From the NCBI RefSeq assembly GCF_000021485.1, contig NC_011761.1:2324001-2388000 (forward strand): 64,000 nt of DNA, given 5' to 3'. This document shows, piece by piece, positions 38,945 through 49,455 of the stretch; the first letter of the stretch is position 1; each line of letters starts with the position of its first letter. A program made the translations under genes and the position numbers. The notes beneath the pieces are model-generated. The model saw only the letters and a program-made list of their open reading frames with translations. It made no database searches and was not told where the DNA came from. This DNA is from Acidithiobacillus ferrooxidans ATCC 23270 (lineage in GTDB: Bacteria; Pseudomonadota; Gammaproteobacteria; Acidithiobacillales; Acidithiobacillaceae).

Positions 38945-38994
38945 GCCTGCCTCCCCACTGGGTAGATGATCTGCGCGCCCACAAAAGGATGGAT

Positions 38995-39014
38995 GCCTGC
39001 TCCTCCGAGCAGGC
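38995..39014. terminator. Hairpin between convergent genes
   Basis: GCCTGCTC-CTCC-GAGCAGGC is a perfect 8-bp stem with a 4-base loop between the permease and dcd, which converge. No T-run follows on either strand, so it may be a weak bidirectional terminator or a rho-assisted site. Confidence 0.45.
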
Positions 39015-39055
39015 CAATATCGCCTACACCAAAAAGCCTTTACCCTGACCCACTG

Positions 39056-39622
39056 TCAAGCCTTCGGCAGGGTTACGCCACTCTGGCCCTGATACTTGCC
39101 GCCGCGGTCGGCATAAGACACTTCGCAGACCTCGTCCGACTCCAAAAAGAGCACCTGCGCCACGCCTTCATTTGCATAGATTTTCGCGGGTAAGGGCGTC
39201 GTGTTGGAGAATTCCAGGGTCACATAGCCTTCCCACTCCGGCTCAAAAGGCGTGACATTGACGATGATACCGCAACGGGCATAGGTGGATTTACCCAGAC
39301 AAATGGTCAGCACATTACGCGGGATACGAAAGTATTCCAAGGTGCGCGCCAGGGCGAAAGAATTCGGTGGGATAATGCAGGTATCCCCAGTAAAATCGAC
39401 AAAAGAATGTTCACTGAAATTCTTCGGGTCGACAATCACGCTACGGACATTGGTGAAGACTTTGAACTCTCCGGCGCAACGGATATCGTAACCATAGGAA
39501 GACAGGCCGTAGGAGATAATGGAATTTCCCTCGACGTGCCGCACCTGCCGCGGTGAAAAGGGTTCGATCATCCCGTGTTCTTCCGCCATGTGACGGATCC
39601 AGCGATCGGATTTGATGCTCAT
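39056..39622 (-). CDS. dcd: dCTP deaminase
   Basis: Converts dCTP to dUTP for thymidylate synthesis, 188 residues. Family motifs: [18 protein letters not shown] near 37, [20 protein letters not shown] near 95 and the active-site region [20 protein letters not shown] with the catalytic Glu. The C-terminus [15 protein letters not shown] closes over the nucleotide. It follows mrp by 29 bases in the same direction. Confidence 0.97.
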   Translation of the reverse strand: MSIKSDRWIRHMAEEHGMIEPFSPRQVRHVEGNSIISYGLSSYGYDIRCAGEFKVFTNVRSVIVDPKNFSEHSFVDFTGDTCIIPPNSFALARTLEYFRIPRNVLTICLGKSTYARCGIIVNVTPFEPEWEGYVTLEFSNTTPLPAKIYANEGVAQVLFLESDEVCEVSYADRGGKYQGQSGVTLPKA

Positions 39623-39651
39623 GGCGGAAACTTCCTGTAAGCAGCTGGGAA

Positions 39652-40728
39652 TCAGCGGTTCTGGACGACGATGTTGGGGAACTTATGGCTGTGATCGACC
39701 GCCTGGATCGCCACCCGTCCGGCCACATGGCGCGCCAATTCCAGATAGATTTTGGCGAGACGGGAATCCGGCTCCGCCACCACCGTCGGCGCGCCATTAT
39801 CGGCTTCGTTGCGAATGCTGCGGTCGAGCGGTATCGCCCCCAGAAATTCCACCCCGTCCTGCTCTGCCATGGCCGCACCACCGCCATGTCCGAAAATATC
39901 GTCCTCGTTACCGCACTTCGGGCAGATATAAAAACTCATGTTCTCGATGATACCGAGAATGGGTACGCCCACTTTCTCGAACATCTTCAGCCCCTTACGG
40001 GCGTCCAGCAAGGCAATGTCCTGTGGCGTCGTGACGATCACCGCACCGGAAACCGGCACCTTCTGCGCCAGGGTGAGCTGGGTATCGCCGGTACCCGGCG
40101 GCAGATCCACCACCAGATAATCCAGCTCGCCCCAGCGGGTATCGGAGAGCAACTGCTCCAGCGCCTGCATGACCATGGGGCCGCGCCAGACCATGGGCGT
40201 TTCGTCGTCGATGAGAAACCCGATGGACATCGCCTTGATGCCGTGCCCTTCCATGGGCTCCATCTTCTTGCCATCTTTACTGGTCGGTTTGCCGGAAATG
40301 CCCAGCATGCGCGGCTGACTGGGGCCATAGATGTCGGCGTCCAGCATGCCCACCTTGGCGCCCTCCTTGGCCAGCGCCAGCGCCAGGTTGACGGCGGTGG
40401 TGGACTTACCGACCCCACCCTTGCCCGAGGCAACGGCAATGATGTTTTTGATGCCTTCCATCAGCTTGACACCGCGTTGCACCTGATGCGAAAGAATGCG
40501 GTGCCCGACGGTGACCTGCGCGCTGATGCCGTGATCATTCTGGATTTGGCGGGCCACCTCCTCGCTCAAACTGATGGCCACTCCCAGACTGGGGTAAGGC
40601 AATTCCAGTTTGACGGCAGAGTCATCGACCCCCTTGAGGACCCCTGCTGCTGCCAGATCTTTGCCCAGATAAGGGTCCTGCATCGCGCGCAGTGACTGCT
40701 CGACCTGTTCCCGCGTCAACCCTGTCAT
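39652..40728 (-). CDS. Iron-sulfur cluster carrier protein Mrp/ApbC
   Basis: P-loop scaffold/carrier ATPase for Fe-S proteins, 358 residues. An N-terminal MIP18/DUF59 domain (residues 1-85) precedes the deviant Walker [20 protein letters not shown] near 105. The Fe-S site is [16 protein letters not shown] near 265 (CxxC). [14 protein letters not shown] is the switch region. In an iron- and sulfur-oxidising organism it would serve the many Fe-S enzymes, including complex I. Also called ApbC/NBP35-type. Confidence 0.95.
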   Translation of the reverse strand: MTGLTREQVEQSLRAMQDPYLGKDLAAAGVLKGVDDSAVKLELPYPSLGVAISLSEEVARQIQNDHGISAQVTVGHRILSHQVQRGVKLMEGIKNIIAVASGKGGVGKSTTAVNLALALAKEGAKVGMLDADIYGPSQPRMLGISGKPTSKDGKKMEPMEGHGIKAMSIGFLIDDETPMVWRGPMVMQALEQLLSDTRWGELDYLVVDLPPGTGDTQLTLAQKVPVSGAVIVTTPQDIALLDARKGLKMFEKVGVPILGIIENMSFYICPKCGNEDDIFGHGGGAAMAEQDGVEFLGAIPLDRSIRNEADNGAPTVVAEPDSRLAKIYLELARHVAGRVAIQAVDHSHKFPNIVVQNR

Positions 40729-40742
40729 GGCCTTCTCCGCTC

Positions 40743-41057
40743 TCAGCGCGATACTTCAGAATGGATGATCACCTCGTGACGCTCGATACCACCGCCCTCA
40801 CCAAAAGCTTCTTTGGGCAGCGGGTTGGTGTGGGCGGTCTTGAAGTCGGCACTTTTCATCCATGCCTCGAAGGCCGCCTGATCGACCCAGTGGGTCAGCA
40901 CCACATACAGACCGTCATCGCTCACCGGACGCAGGATCTCCATACGCACGAAGCCCGGCTGTTTGTCCACCTCGCCCGCCCGGCGCCGAAAGCGCTCCTC
41001 AAACTCTGCACGATACTCCGCCTTGACAGGAACCCGGTTCGCTACGACGTATTGCAT
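40743..41057 (-). CDS. Antibiotic-biosynthesis-monooxygenase-fold protein
   Basis: 104 residues with the ferredoxin-like ABM fold: MQYVVANRVPVKAEYRAEFE, EMDK-type KQPGFVRMEILRPVS, and WVDQAAFEAWMKSADFKTAH. Similar small proteins include haem-degrading IsdG/HmuQ enzymes, but a haem-ligand His is not certain here. GAGGAG precedes the ATG. It sits between dapB and mrp on the same strand; function unknown. Confidence 0.85.
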   Translation of the reverse strand: MQYVVANRVPVKAEYRAEFEERFRRRAGEVDKQPGFVRMEILRPVSDDGLYVVLTHWVDQAAFEAWMKSADFKTAHTNPLPKEAFGEGGGIERHEVIIHSEVSR

Positions 41058-41086
41058 GATGATGCTCCTCGTATATCAGATGATGT

Positions 41087-41917
41087 TCATTGTAGGGCAG
41101 TCAAACCTTTCAAGCCAAGAACATCCTGCATATCATACAGGCCGGGTGCCCTGCCCCGCAGCCAACTGGCGGCACGCAAGGCTCCCTCCGCAAAATTGAG
41201 ACGACTGGACGCACGATGGGTCAGCTCCAGCCGCTCCCCGGTTCCCGCCATCCATACCGTATGTTCACCGACCACGTCCGCACCGCGCAGCGTCGCAAAG
41301 CCGATACTGCCCGCCATCCGAGGGCCGGGAATGCCATTGCGATCCAGACACTGGACCTCATCCAGCCGCTGGCCACGTCCCTTCGCCACCGCCCGCCCCA
41401 GAGCCAGGGCAGTACCGGAAGGCGCGTCCATCTTGTGACGATGATGGGCCTCGACGATCTCCACATCGTAGCCATCGCCGAGGGCTGCGGTGATGGCGGG
41501 CAGAAAGGCCAGCAATACATTGACGCCAACACTCATATTCGGGGCCAGCACCAGCGGAATATGTCGGCTGGCGTTTTCCAGTTCCGCACGCTGGTTCATG
41601 GAAAACCCCGTCGTGCCCACCACGACCGGTTTCGCTACCGCCACACAGGCCGCGACATGCGCCAAAGCGGCCTCTACCGGACCAAATTCAATCAGCACGT
41701 CCAGATCCGCCAGCGCACCCCCGAGATCGGCGGTAACCGGCAGACCCAAGGCCTGAACACCAGCCAGACGGCCGGCGTCCTCCCCCAGATAAGCAGCCCC
41801 GCTGCGTCCTATGGCTGCCACCAATTGCAGTTCAGGATGAGCGACAATGGCCTGCACCAAGGCCCGCCCCATTCGGCCCGCCACCGCAGTGACGCCGACG
41901 CGCCATACCCCCGCCAT
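41087..41917 (-). CDS. dapB: 4-hydroxy-tetrahydrodipicolinate reductase
   Basis: NAD(P)H-dependent step of lysine and diaminopimelate synthesis, 276 residues. The nucleotide-binding start VGVTAVAGRMGRALVQAI, the catalytic region EIVEAHHRHKMDAPSGTALA (about 158-178) and SRLNFAEGALRAASWL near the end are typical. The ATG at 41917 shares one base with the dnaJ stop (TGATG). A longer frame to 41959 would sit inside dnaJ. Confidence 0.96.
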   Translation of the reverse strand: MAGVWRVGVTAVAGRMGRALVQAIVAHPELQLVAAIGRSGAAYLGEDAGRLAGVQALGLPVTADLGGALADLDVLIEFGPVEAALAHVAACVAVAKPVVVGTTGFSMNQRAELENASRHIPLVLAPNMSVGVNVLLAFLPAITAALGDGYDVEIVEAHHRHKMDAPSGTALALGRAVAKGRGQRLDEVQCLDRNGIPGPRMAGSIGFATLRGADVVGEHTVWMAGTGERLELTHRASSRLNFAEGALRAASWLRGRAPGLYDMQDVLGLKGLTALQ

Positions 41918-43044
41918 CAGAGGCCCATCCGGTCGAAAAAGTCTTTGGCCTTGTTCCACCAGCTTTCCTGCTGGGGATGCTGGATATTATCGCCGCCTTC
42001 CCGGGCGAACTCCTCCAGCAACTCCTTTTGCCGGGCAGAGAGATGTACCGGCACCTCCACCTGGAGCTGGCAATGCAGATCGCCATTGAGCTTGCTGCGC
42101 ACCCCCTTGATGCCCTTGCCGCGCAGACGGAATACTGCGCCCGACTGGGTACCCGGAGCAATCTGCACCTTGGCACGCCCGGTCAGGGTCGGCACTTCCA
42201 GTTCACCGCCCATGGCCATGGTCGTAAACTGTACCGGCACCGCACAGTGCAGATCGTCGCCGTCCCGCTCAAAGAGCGCATGGGGCAACACCCGCACCTG
42301 AATATACAGGTCTCCCGCCGGACCACCCCGCTCGCCCGCTTCGCCCTCACCATTCAGACGGATACGATCCCCCGTATCCACTCCAGCGGGGACTTTGACC
42401 TGCAGATCGCGGTTCCTGCGAACCCGACCATGACCATGGCAGTTCGTGCAGGGCTCCTTGATGACCTTGCCGCTACCGTTGCACTGCGGGCAGGGACGGG
42501 TAACGGAAAAGAAGCCCTGTACCATCCGGACCTGACCACGGCCGCCACAGGTGGCGCAATCCTCCACCGCGCTGCCCGGTTTGGCGCCACTGCCGCGACA
42601 CACCTCGCAAGTCGCCGAACTGGGAATCTGAATGGTGACTTCTTTACCCAGAGCCGCCTCTTCCAGCGTAAGCTCCAGTTCGTAACGCAGATCGGCGCCA
42701 CGCCCCGAATCCTGGCCGCGAAAACCGCCGCCGAAAGCCTGTTCGAAGAGATCGCTGAAAACGTCGCCGAACCCCCCACCGCCTCCACCAAAGCCGGCAC
42801 CCGGCCCACCGCCGCCGCCATTCACTCCGGCATGGCCAAATCGATCATAGGCCTGCCGTTTCTGCGGGTCGGAGAGCACCTCGTAGGCTGCGCTGATTTC
42901 TTTGAAGCGCTCTTCTGCGCTCGCATCATCCGGATTGCGATCCGGGTGATAACGCATCGCCAGACGCCGGTAAGACTTCTTGATCTCGCCGTCGTCTGCC
43001 GTGCGGGAAATTTCCAGTACTTCGTAGTAATCCCGTGTGGCCAT
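41917..43044 (-). CDS. dnaJ: Chaperone protein DnaJ
   Basis: Hsp40 co-chaperone of DnaK, 375 residues. J domain at the N-terminus with YHPDRNP (HPD motif), a Gly/Phe-rich linker (about 75-105), then four zinc-finger repeats [24 protein letters not shown] and CTNCHGHG, and the peptide-binding C-terminal domains. The ATG at 43044 ([10 protein letters not shown]) is the family start. It ends the heat-shock operon and is tightly coupled to dapB. Confidence 0.97.
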   Translation of the reverse strand: MATRDYYEVLEISRTADDGEIKKSYRRLAMRYHPDRNPDDASAEERFKEISAAYEVLSDPQKRQAYDRFGHAGVNGGGGGPGAGFGGGGGGFGDVFSDLFEQAFGGGFRGQDSGRGADLRYELELTLEEAALGKEVTIQIPSSATCEVCRGSGAKPGSAVEDCATCGGRGQVRMVQGFFSVTRPCPQCNGSGKVIKEPCTNCHGHGRVRRNRDLQVKVPAGVDTGDRIRLNGEGEAGERGGPAGDLYIQVRVLPHALFERDGDDLHCAVPVQFTTMAMGGELEVPTLTGRAKVQIAPGTQSGAVFRLRGKGIKGVRSKLNGDLHCQLQVEVPVHLSARQKELLEEFAREGGDNIQHPQQESWWNKAKDFFDRMGL

Positions 43045-43110
43045 CTTCTTTCCTGAAACGGGCAAGGGGACAGGATAACAAATCCCGCCCCCTTGCGACC
43101 GATGGTAATT

Positions 43111-45015
43111 TTACTTCTTGTCGACTTCTTCGAACTCGGCATCCACCACGTCGTCCGGCTTGGCATTGCCCTGGGCACCCGCACCGGATTCTGCCTGGGC
43201 CTGACCGGCAGCGGCACTCTGCAACAATGCCGACATGGCGGCCATCAGAGTGGCGACAGCCCCCTTGATCGCTTCCACGTCCTCACCCTTGGCGGCGTTT
43301 TCCACCGCGGAGATCGCTTCCGTCACCTTGGTCTTGTCGTGCTCAGGTGCCGCGGCATGTTCCTCCACCGCCTTGCGCGCGCCGTGCACGCTGGCGTCCG
43401 CCTCGTTACGTGCCTCGATCAGCGCACGCGCCTTCTTGTCATCCGCAGCGTGGGCCTCGGCCTCCTGAATCATCCGCTTGATTTCTTCCTCGGACAGACC
43501 AGAGCTTGCGGTGATCTTGATGGACTGCTCCTTGCCGGTCTGATTGTCCTTGGCCGAGACATGGAGGATACCGTTGGCGTCGATGTCGAAGGTCACTTCG
43601 ATCTGCGGCATGCCCCGTGGGGCGTTGGCAATATCGGTCAGATCAAAACGCGCCAGGGACTTGTTATCCCGCGCCAGTTCGCGCTCACCCTGCAACACAT
43701 GCACCGTCACCGCCGACTGGTTATCTTCCGCCGTCGAGAAAATCTGCGACTTGCGGGTCGGGATGGTGGTGTTCTTCTCGATCAGCTTGGTCATCACGCC
43801 ACCCAGGGTCTCGATGCCAAGGGACAACGGCGTCACATCCATCAACAGCACGTCTTTCTTTTCACCGGACAACACCGCGCCCTGGATGGCCGCACCGATG
43901 GCCACTGCCTCGTCAGGGTTCACATCCTTACGCGGATCCTGACCGAAGAAGTCTTTGACCTTCTCCTGCACCTTGGGCATCCGGCTCTGGCCGCCCACCA
44001 GAATCACGTCGGTGATCCGGCTCGTCGCCAGATTGGCGTCCTTCATGGCCACTCGGCAGGGCGCCATGCTGCGGTCGATCAAATCTTCCACCAGCGACTC
44101 CAGTTTGGCGCGGGTCAGCTTCATGTTCAGATGCTTCGGCCCGCTCTGATCCGCCGTGATAAAGGGCAGATTGACGTCGGTCTGCTGCGCCGAAGACAAC
44201 TCGATCTTCGCCTTCTCCGCAGCTTCCTTCAGGCGCTGCATGGCCAGACGGTCGCCGCGCAGATCGATACCCGATTCCGCTTTGAAGGAATCTGCCAGGT
44301 AGTTGATGACGCGGGAGTCAAAATCACCGCCACCGAGGAAGGTGTCACCATTGGTGGAGAGCACTTCAAACTGGTGTTCACCCTCCATTTCAGCGATCTC
44401 GATGATGGAGATGTCGAAGGTGCCGCCACCCAGGTCATACACCGCAATTTTGCTGTCGCCGGGCTTCTTGTCTTCGCCAAAGGCCAGCGCCGCCGCAGTG
44501 GGTTCATTGATGATGCGCTTGACCTCCAGACCAGCGATACGGCCCGCATCCTTGGTCGCCTGACGCTGTGCATCGTTGAAGTAGGCGGGTACGGTGATGA
44601 CCGCTTCGGTGACTTTTTCACCAAGATAATCTTCGGCCGTCTTCTTCATCTTCTGCAGGATGAAGGCAGAAATCTGCTGCGCGGAATACTTCTTATCGCG
44701 CACTTCCACCCAGGCGTCGCCGTTGTCGGCCTTGATGACCTTGTAAGGCACATGCTTGAGATCCTTCTGGACCTCGGCATCGTCGAACTTGCGGCCGATC
44801 AGGCGTTTGACCTCATAAACGGTATTTTCCGGATTGGTGACGGCCTGGCGCTTGGCCGCTTCACCCACCAACACTTCGCCCTCTTCGGTGATGGCGACGA
44901 TAGACGGCGTGGTGCGCTTGCCTTCGCTGTTCTCGATCACCTTGACCTTGTCGCCTTCCATCACGGCAACGCAGGAGTTGGTGGTTCCCAAATCAATTCC
45001 GATCACTTTAGCCAT
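43111..45015 (-). CDS. dnaK: Chaperone protein DnaK (Hsp70)
   Basis: 634 residues. The ATPase domain starts [20 protein letters not shown] and contains [18 protein letters not shown] and the [13 protein letters not shown]-type signature [13 protein letters not shown]. The substrate-binding domain follows from about 390, and the lid ends in the typical EFEEVDKK tail. GAGGAG lies before the ATG. The antisense strand carries a long open frame that is a known artefact of dnaK codon use. Confidence 0.98.
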   Translation of the reverse strand: MAKVIGIDLGTTNSCVAVMEGDKVKVIENSEGKRTTPSIVAITEEGEVLVGEAAKRQAVTNPENTVYEVKRLIGRKFDDAEVQKDLKHVPYKVIKADNGDAWVEVRDKKYSAQQISAFILQKMKKTAEDYLGEKVTEAVITVPAYFNDAQRQATKDAGRIAGLEVKRIINEPTAAALAFGEDKKPGDSKIAVYDLGGGTFDISIIEIAEMEGEHQFEVLSTNGDTFLGGGDFDSRVINYLADSFKAESGIDLRGDRLAMQRLKEAAEKAKIELSSAQQTDVNLPFITADQSGPKHLNMKLTRAKLESLVEDLIDRSMAPCRVAMKDANLATSRITDVILVGGQSRMPKVQEKVKDFFGQDPRKDVNPDEAVAIGAAIQGAVLSGEKKDVLLMDVTPLSLGIETLGGVMTKLIEKNTTIPTRKSQIFSTAEDNQSAVTVHVLQGERELARDNKSLARFDLTDIANAPRGMPQIEVTFDIDANGILHVSAKDNQTGKEQSIKITASSGLSEEEIKRMIQEAEAHAADDKKARALIEARNEADASVHGARKAVEEHAAAPEHDKTKVTEAISAVENAAKGEDVEAIKGAVATLMAAMSALLQSAAAGQAQAESGAGAQGNAKPDDVVDAEFEEVDKK

Positions 45016-45060
45016 TCTATCATCTCCTCGATATGCAAAATTTGTCTGCCCTGCGTGGTA

Positions 45061-45576
45061 TCATTGTGCCGCTTTGGGTGCCTTGGACACCGACACCATG
45101 GACGGTCGCAACAGCCGGTCATGCATCACATAACCTTTCTGATGCACCGCCAGAACCCGGTTTGCTTCCCCTTCCGTTTCCACCATGGCAATCGCCTGAT
45201 GCAGGTGGGGGTCAAAACGGCCTTCGCCCATCTCTATGGGGGCGATGCCGGCCTTTCCCAAGGCCTTGGCGAACAGCGTCAACGTGTTTTCCAAACCCTG
45301 CCGCAATAGCGCGATGCTCTCCGCGCCCTCCACCGGGCTGGCCAGCGCCAGTTCCAGACTGTCCACCACCGGCAGCAGTTCGCGGGCAAAGCGGTCCACC
45401 GCATAATTACGGGCATCTTCCACCTGCTTTTCATGACGTTTGCGCAGATTTTCGATATCCGCCAGGGCGCGCAAATAATCGTTGCGGTAGGTTTCCGCCC
45501 GCTCTTCCCAGTTCACCACTTCCGCACCGGCACCTTCCGCTTCGGTAGACGGCGATTCCTCTTTTTCTTCATTCAT
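45061..45576 (-). CDS. grpE: Nucleotide exchange factor GrpE
   Basis: 171 residues. An acidic N-terminus (MNEEKEESPSTEAEG) is followed by a long coiled coil (RNDYLRALADIENLRKRHEK) and the beta domain with RFDPHLHQAIAMVE and HDRLLRPSMVSVSK. It releases ADP from DnaK. The ATG at 45576 is preferred over an in-frame TTG two codons upstream. Confidence 0.96.
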   Translation of the reverse strand: MNEEKEESPSTEAEGAGAEVVNWEERAETYRNDYLRALADIENLRKRHEKQVEDARNYAVDRFARELLPVVDSLELALASPVEGAESIALLRQGLENTLTLFAKALGKAGIAPIEMGEGRFDPHLHQAIAMVETEGEANRVLAVHQKGYVMHDRLLRPSMVSVSKAPKAAQ

Positions 45577-45648
45577 GTGCAATCAACCCCTGAAAGTTTG
45601 AGTCCAAGACCATATGGGGAAAGGACCAGGGTATTTCAAGACCCGGCG

Positions 45649-46671
45649 CTAGCCGGATTGCGACAGGGCGCGGCCGAGCAGTTGCGCCGTGCCGTCGACC
45701 AGCGGAATGATCTGCTGGTAAGGCATCCGCATCGGTCCGATCACCCCCAGCACTCCCACCACCTCCCCGTCGACGCTGTAAGGCGCCGACACCACGCTGC
45801 AATCACTGAGCGGCGCGTAGCCTGACTCCTCACCGATAAAGAGGCGCACTTCACTACCGCGCATACTCTCATCCAGCAAATGTACCAGATCCCGTTTCTG
45901 CCGCACGGCGGCCAGGAGTTCACGCAGGCGTTCGCTCCCCGCCAGTTCCGGCAGGTCCAGCCATTGGAATTCGCCTTCGATGAGCATGCGCTGCTGGTCT
46001 TCCTCCAGCATTTCCTCACCCAGCTCCATGGCGCTGCGCAGTATGCGATCCATCTCGTGGCGGGACTGCCGCAGATCCCGCTGCAGGTTATGGATGACAT
46101 CCTGCAGTGGGCGACCGCCGTATGTGGCATTGAAGCAATTGGCCGCCTGAGCCAACTCCGCCGCCGCGAAGGGTTGCTCGGTGCGGATCAGGCGGTTCTC
46201 CACATCCCCCCTGTCGGTGACGAAGATGGCCAACACCTCACGCTCATGCAAGGCGATGAAGTCCACATGCCGCAAAATGCGGGTTGCCCGCCGCGGCACC
46301 CGCACAAAGCCCGCCATATGCGTCAGTTCAGAAAGGATACCGGTGGCGGCGTGCAGCACCTGTTCCGCATCCGGAGCGCGAAAACCGATGCGATGGATGA
46401 GCAGGCGGTTGGATTCCGCCGACAGCGGCACCACCCGCAGCAGTGCATCGACAAAAAAACGATAGCCGACATGGGTAGGAATGCGCCCGGCGGAAGTGTG
46501 GGGGGAGATCAGGTAGCCCTCGTCCTCCAGGTCCGCCATGACATTACGTACCGTGGCGGGACTGATGTTGAGGCCAGCATCACGGGCCAACTGGCGACTG
46601 CCGACCGGCACACCTTTGGCGATATGCTGTTCGATGAGGGATTTGAGCAGGTGACGGGCACGTTCATCCAT
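45649..46671 (-). CDS. hrcA: Heat-inducible transcription repressor HrcA
   Basis: 340 residues. The N-terminal winged helix (LNISPATVRNVMADLEDEGY, with LISPHTSAGRIPTHVGYRFF) is diagnostic of HrcA, followed by GAF-like and dimerisation domains ending in ALSQSG. It represses the dnaK operon by binding CIRCE, a copy of which lies 114 bases upstream (46785-46811). It is the first gene of hrcA-grpE-dnaK-dnaJ. Confidence 0.96.
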   Translation of the reverse strand: MDERARHLLKSLIEQHIAKGVPVGSRQLARDAGLNISPATVRNVMADLEDEGYLISPHTSAGRIPTHVGYRFFVDALLRVVPLSAESNRLLIHRIGFRAPDAEQVLHAATGILSELTHMAGFVRVPRRATRILRHVDFIALHEREVLAIFVTDRGDVENRLIRTEQPFAAAELAQAANCFNATYGGRPLQDVIHNLQRDLRQSRHEMDRILRSAMELGEEMLEEDQQRMLIEGEFQWLDLPELAGSERLRELLAAVRQKRDLVHLLDESMRGSEVRLFIGEESGYAPLSDCSVVSAPYSVDGEVVGVLGVIGPMRMPYQQIIPLVDGTAQLLGRALSQSG

Positions 46672-46784
46672 GGCCGTCTACCACCCCTGCCAACATGCGC
46701 AGCGCGGCTCACCCCGTGCAATGGGTGAAGACAGCGGCTGCATGGCGCAGATAAAGAAATAAAACATGGCGGGAGAAATCATCC

Positions 46785-46811
46785 TTGGCACTCAACCATC
46801 ATGAGTGCTAG
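46785..46811. promoter_or_regulatory. CIRCE operator of the hrcA-grpE-dnaK-dnaJ operon
   Basis: TTGGCACTC-N9-GAGTGCTAG matches the CIRCE consensus TTAGCACTC-N9-GAGTGCTAA with one change in each arm. It lies upstream of hrcA in the expected promoter region. HrcA binding here would repress the operon until heat or unfolded protein titrates GroEL. Confidence 0.9.
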
Positions 46812-46905
46812 TAATTTAGCAAAAAATGATGGCGGAGCAAAGGAATAGTCCGGCCCCTCCCGAAGATTCAGGGCAGACCACCGGGAGGCAGACCGATAAA
46901 AGGTG

Positions 46906-47061
46906 TTACTTGATCTTGTCTTCCCGGTACATGACATGCTTCCGGACCTTGGGATCGAACTTCTTCATTTCCAGCTTATCGGGCGTGGTCTTCTTGTTCT
47001 TGGTAGTGGTGTAGAAATGACCGGTACCGGCCGTGGAAACGAGCTTAATCTTGTCACGCAT
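46906..47061 (-). CDS. rpmG: 50S ribosomal protein L33
   Basis: 51 residues, [20 protein letters not shown], then KNKK and [12 protein letters not shown] at the end. This is the Cys-less (zinc-independent) form of L33. It lies 10 bases downstream of rpmB on the same strand, the usual rpmBG pair. Confidence 0.96.
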   Translation of the reverse strand: MRDKIKLVSTAGTGHFYTTTKNKKTTPDKLEMKKFDPKVRKHVMYREDKIK

Positions 47062-47071
47062 GATTCATTCC

Positions 47072-47308
47072 TCAGATCTTTTCGCCGGCGGCGCGCAGGT
47101 CAGCCAGAACGACGTCAATTCCTTTCTTGTCAATGGTACGGATACCCTTGGTGCTTACCCGCATACGCACCCAGCGGTTCTCGCTCTCCACCCAGAAACG
47201 GTGGTACTGCAGATTGGGCAGAAAACGGCGGCGGGTCTTGTTGTGGGCGTGGGAAACATTATTCCCCGCCATGGGCTTCTTGCCCGTCACCTTGCATACT
47301 CTGGACAT
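47072..47308 (-). CDS. rpmB: 50S ribosomal protein L28
   Basis: 78 residues. [20 protein letters not shown] and [20 protein letters not shown] are the family start. GGGAG precedes the ATG. It is divergent from metG, with a 110-base gap that should hold both promoters. Confidence 0.97.
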   Translation of the reverse strand: MSRVCKVTGKKPMAGNNVSHAHNKTRRRFLPNLQYHRFWVESENRWVRMRVSTKGIRTIDKKGIDVVLADLRAAGEKI

Positions 47309-47418
47309 CGGTTAATCTCCCTGAAAAAAGGCGCTCTTTATACCATAGATGAAAGCGACCTGCCAGTAGTCGCGGTGGCATTGCCTGCAAAGCTCATCCC
47401 CTGTAATTTATCCGCACC

Positions 47419-49455
47419 ATGAAACGACGCATACTGATCACCAGCGCCCTCCCCTACGCCAACGGCCCCATCCATCTCGGGCATCTGGTGGAGTACACCC
47501 AAACCGACATCTGGGCCCGCTATCAGCGCCTGCGGGGCCACGACTGCGTCTATGTCTGCGCCGATGATGCCCATGGCACGCCGATCATGCTCCGTGCCCA
47601 GAGCGAGGGCATCACGCCAGAAGAACTCATCACCCGCATGCACGGCGATCATCTGCGCGACTTTACCGGCTTCGGCATTCGGTTCGATCTGTATCACAGC
47701 ACCCACTCGCCGGAAAACTTTGAAATTTCTCAGAGTATCTATCGTGCCCTGCGGGCGGCGGATTACATCAACGTCCGCGAAATCGAACAGGCCTACGATC
47801 CCGTCGCCGGCATTTTCCTGCCCGACCGCTTCATTCGCGGCACTTGCCCGCGCTGCGGCGCAGCGGATCAGTATGGGGATAGCTGCGAGGTCTGCGGCGC
47901 CACCTACAGCCCCACCGACCTTATCAACCCTGTTTCCGCGGTCTCCGGCGCCGTACCCGAGCGCCGCAACTCGGAGCACTACTTTTTTCAGCTCGGGGAT
48001 TTCAGCGACTTCCTCCGGCGGTGGATTCACAGTGGTACCTTGCAGGAAGAAGTCGCCCACAAGCTGGATGAATGGTTCAGCATCGGCCTATCCGACTGGG
48101 ACATCAGCCGCGACGCCCCCTACTTCGGCATTCCCATTCCCGACGCGCCGGGCAAATTCTTTTACGTCTGGCTGGATGCATTACCCGGCTACATGGCCGC
48201 CACCCAGCACTGGTGCGCGGCCCACGGCCGCAATTTGGCCGATTACTGGGGCCCGGATTCCGCTGCCGAGATCTACCATTTTATCGGCAAGGACATCATT
48301 TATTTTCACGGCCTGTTCTGGCCGGCCATGCTCAAGGGCTCCGGACACCGCCTGCCGACGGGTATATTCGCCCACGGGCACCTGACGGTAAATGGCGCCA
48401 AAATGAGCAAGTCGCGCGGCACCTCCATTACCGCCAGGCAGTATCTCCAACATCTGAATCCCGAGTTCCTGCGCTATTACATCGCCACCAAGCTCAACAG
48501 CCATGTGGAAGACATCGACCTCAATCTCGAAGATTTCCTGCTCAGGGGCAACGGCGACCTGGTCGGCAAGGTAGTCAATCTGGCCTCGCGCGCGGCGGGG
48601 TTCATCCATCGCAGCTTTGCGGGCCGACTGGCCGCTTCCCTGGGCAAGGATCAGGCCTTTTATGACGGGCTGCTGCAGACCCAGGAGGCCATCGGCGAGG
48701 CCTACGCCGGACGGGAATATGGCAAGGCCATGCGCGACATCATGGCGCTGGCCGATCAGATCAACGCCTATGTGGACCAGAACGCCCCCTGGACTTTGGC
48801 CAAAGACCCGGCCCAGCACGAGTCCCTGCACCGGGTCGTTACGGTCACCCTGAACGGCTTTCGGGTGCTGATCACCCTCCTCAGCCCGGTGCTGCCGGAG
48901 CTGTCGCGCAAGGCGCTGGAATTCCTGCAGTGCGAACTGGACTGGGCGGGCCTGAGCAAGCCGCTTCTCGATCACCAGATCCTGCCCTACAGCCATCTTC
49001 TACAACGTATGGAAAAAACCCAGGTGGACGCCTTGATCCAGAATCCTGCAGAAAGCCCCGCGACAGCCCCAGGCACGGCGGCGGCGCCAGTGCCCACGCC
49101 CGTACCTGCCGAGGCCAGGGAGGAGAATCCCTTTATCGGCATCGACGACTTCAGCAAGGTGGATTTGCGCATTGCGCGGATTGTTGCCGCGACCAACGTG
49201 GACGGCGCGGACAAACTACTGCACCTCACCCTGGACATCGGCGAGGGCACCCGCTCGGTCTTTGCCGGCATCAAGAGTGCTTACGATCCGGCCAGCCTCG
49301 TCGGCAGACTGACCGTGATGGTCGCCAATCTGGCGCCCAGAAAGATGCGCTTTGGCCTGTCCGAGGGCATGGTGCTCGCCGCCAGCGGCCCGGAGGGCGG
49401 CCCTTTCCTGCTCTCTCCCGACAGCGGAGCCCAACCCGGCATGCGGGTTAAATAG
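47419..49455 (+). CDS. metG: Methionyl-tRNA synthetase
   Basis: 678 residues. The HIGH-like motif is in [17 protein letters not shown], the zinc knuckle in [18 protein letters not shown], and KMSKSRGT near 335. After an Ala/Pro/Thr-rich linker (about 545-570) a C-terminal tRNA-binding domain ([15 protein letters not shown]) makes it the dimeric type. The gene ends 8 bases inside the convergent DAHP synthase gene. Confidence 0.98.
   Translation: MKRRILITSALPYANGPIHLGHLVEYTQTDIWARYQRLRGHDCVYVCADDAHGTPIMLRAQSEGITPEELITRMHGDHLRDFTGFGIRFDLYHSTHSPENFEISQSIYRALRAADYINVREIEQAYDPVAGIFLPDRFIRGTCPRCGAADQYGDSCEVCGATYSPTDLINPVSAVSGAVPERRNSEHYFFQLGDFSDFLRRWIHSGTLQEEVAHKLDEWFSIGLSDWDISRDAPYFGIPIPDAPGKFFYVWLDALPGYMAATQHWCAAHGRNLADYWGPDSAAEIYHFIGKDIIYFHGLFWPAMLKGSGHRLPTGIFAHGHLTVNGAKMSKSRGTSITARQYLQHLNPEFLRYYIATKLNSHVEDIDLNLEDFLLRGNGDLVGKVVNLASRAAGFIHRSFAGRLAASLGKDQAFYDGLLQTQEAIGEAYAGREYGKAMRDIMALADQINAYVDQNAPWTLAKDPAQHESLHRVVTVTLNGFRVLITLLSPVLPELSRKALEFLQCELDWAGLSKPLLDHQILPYSHLLQRMEKTQVDALIQNPAESPATAPGTAAAPVPTPVPAEAREENPFIGIDDFSKVDLRIARIVAATNVDGADKLLHLTLDIGEGTRSVFAGIKSAYDPASLVGRLTVMVANLAPRKMRFGLSEGMVLAASGPEGGPFLLSPDSGAQPGMRVK

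Noticed and set aside
43093-45309. 738-codon plus-strand frame antisense to dnaK and grpE
   Set aside because: Antisense open frames over dnaK are a well-known artefact, often mis-annotated as NAD-glutamate dehydrogenase. Composition is that of a shadow frame.
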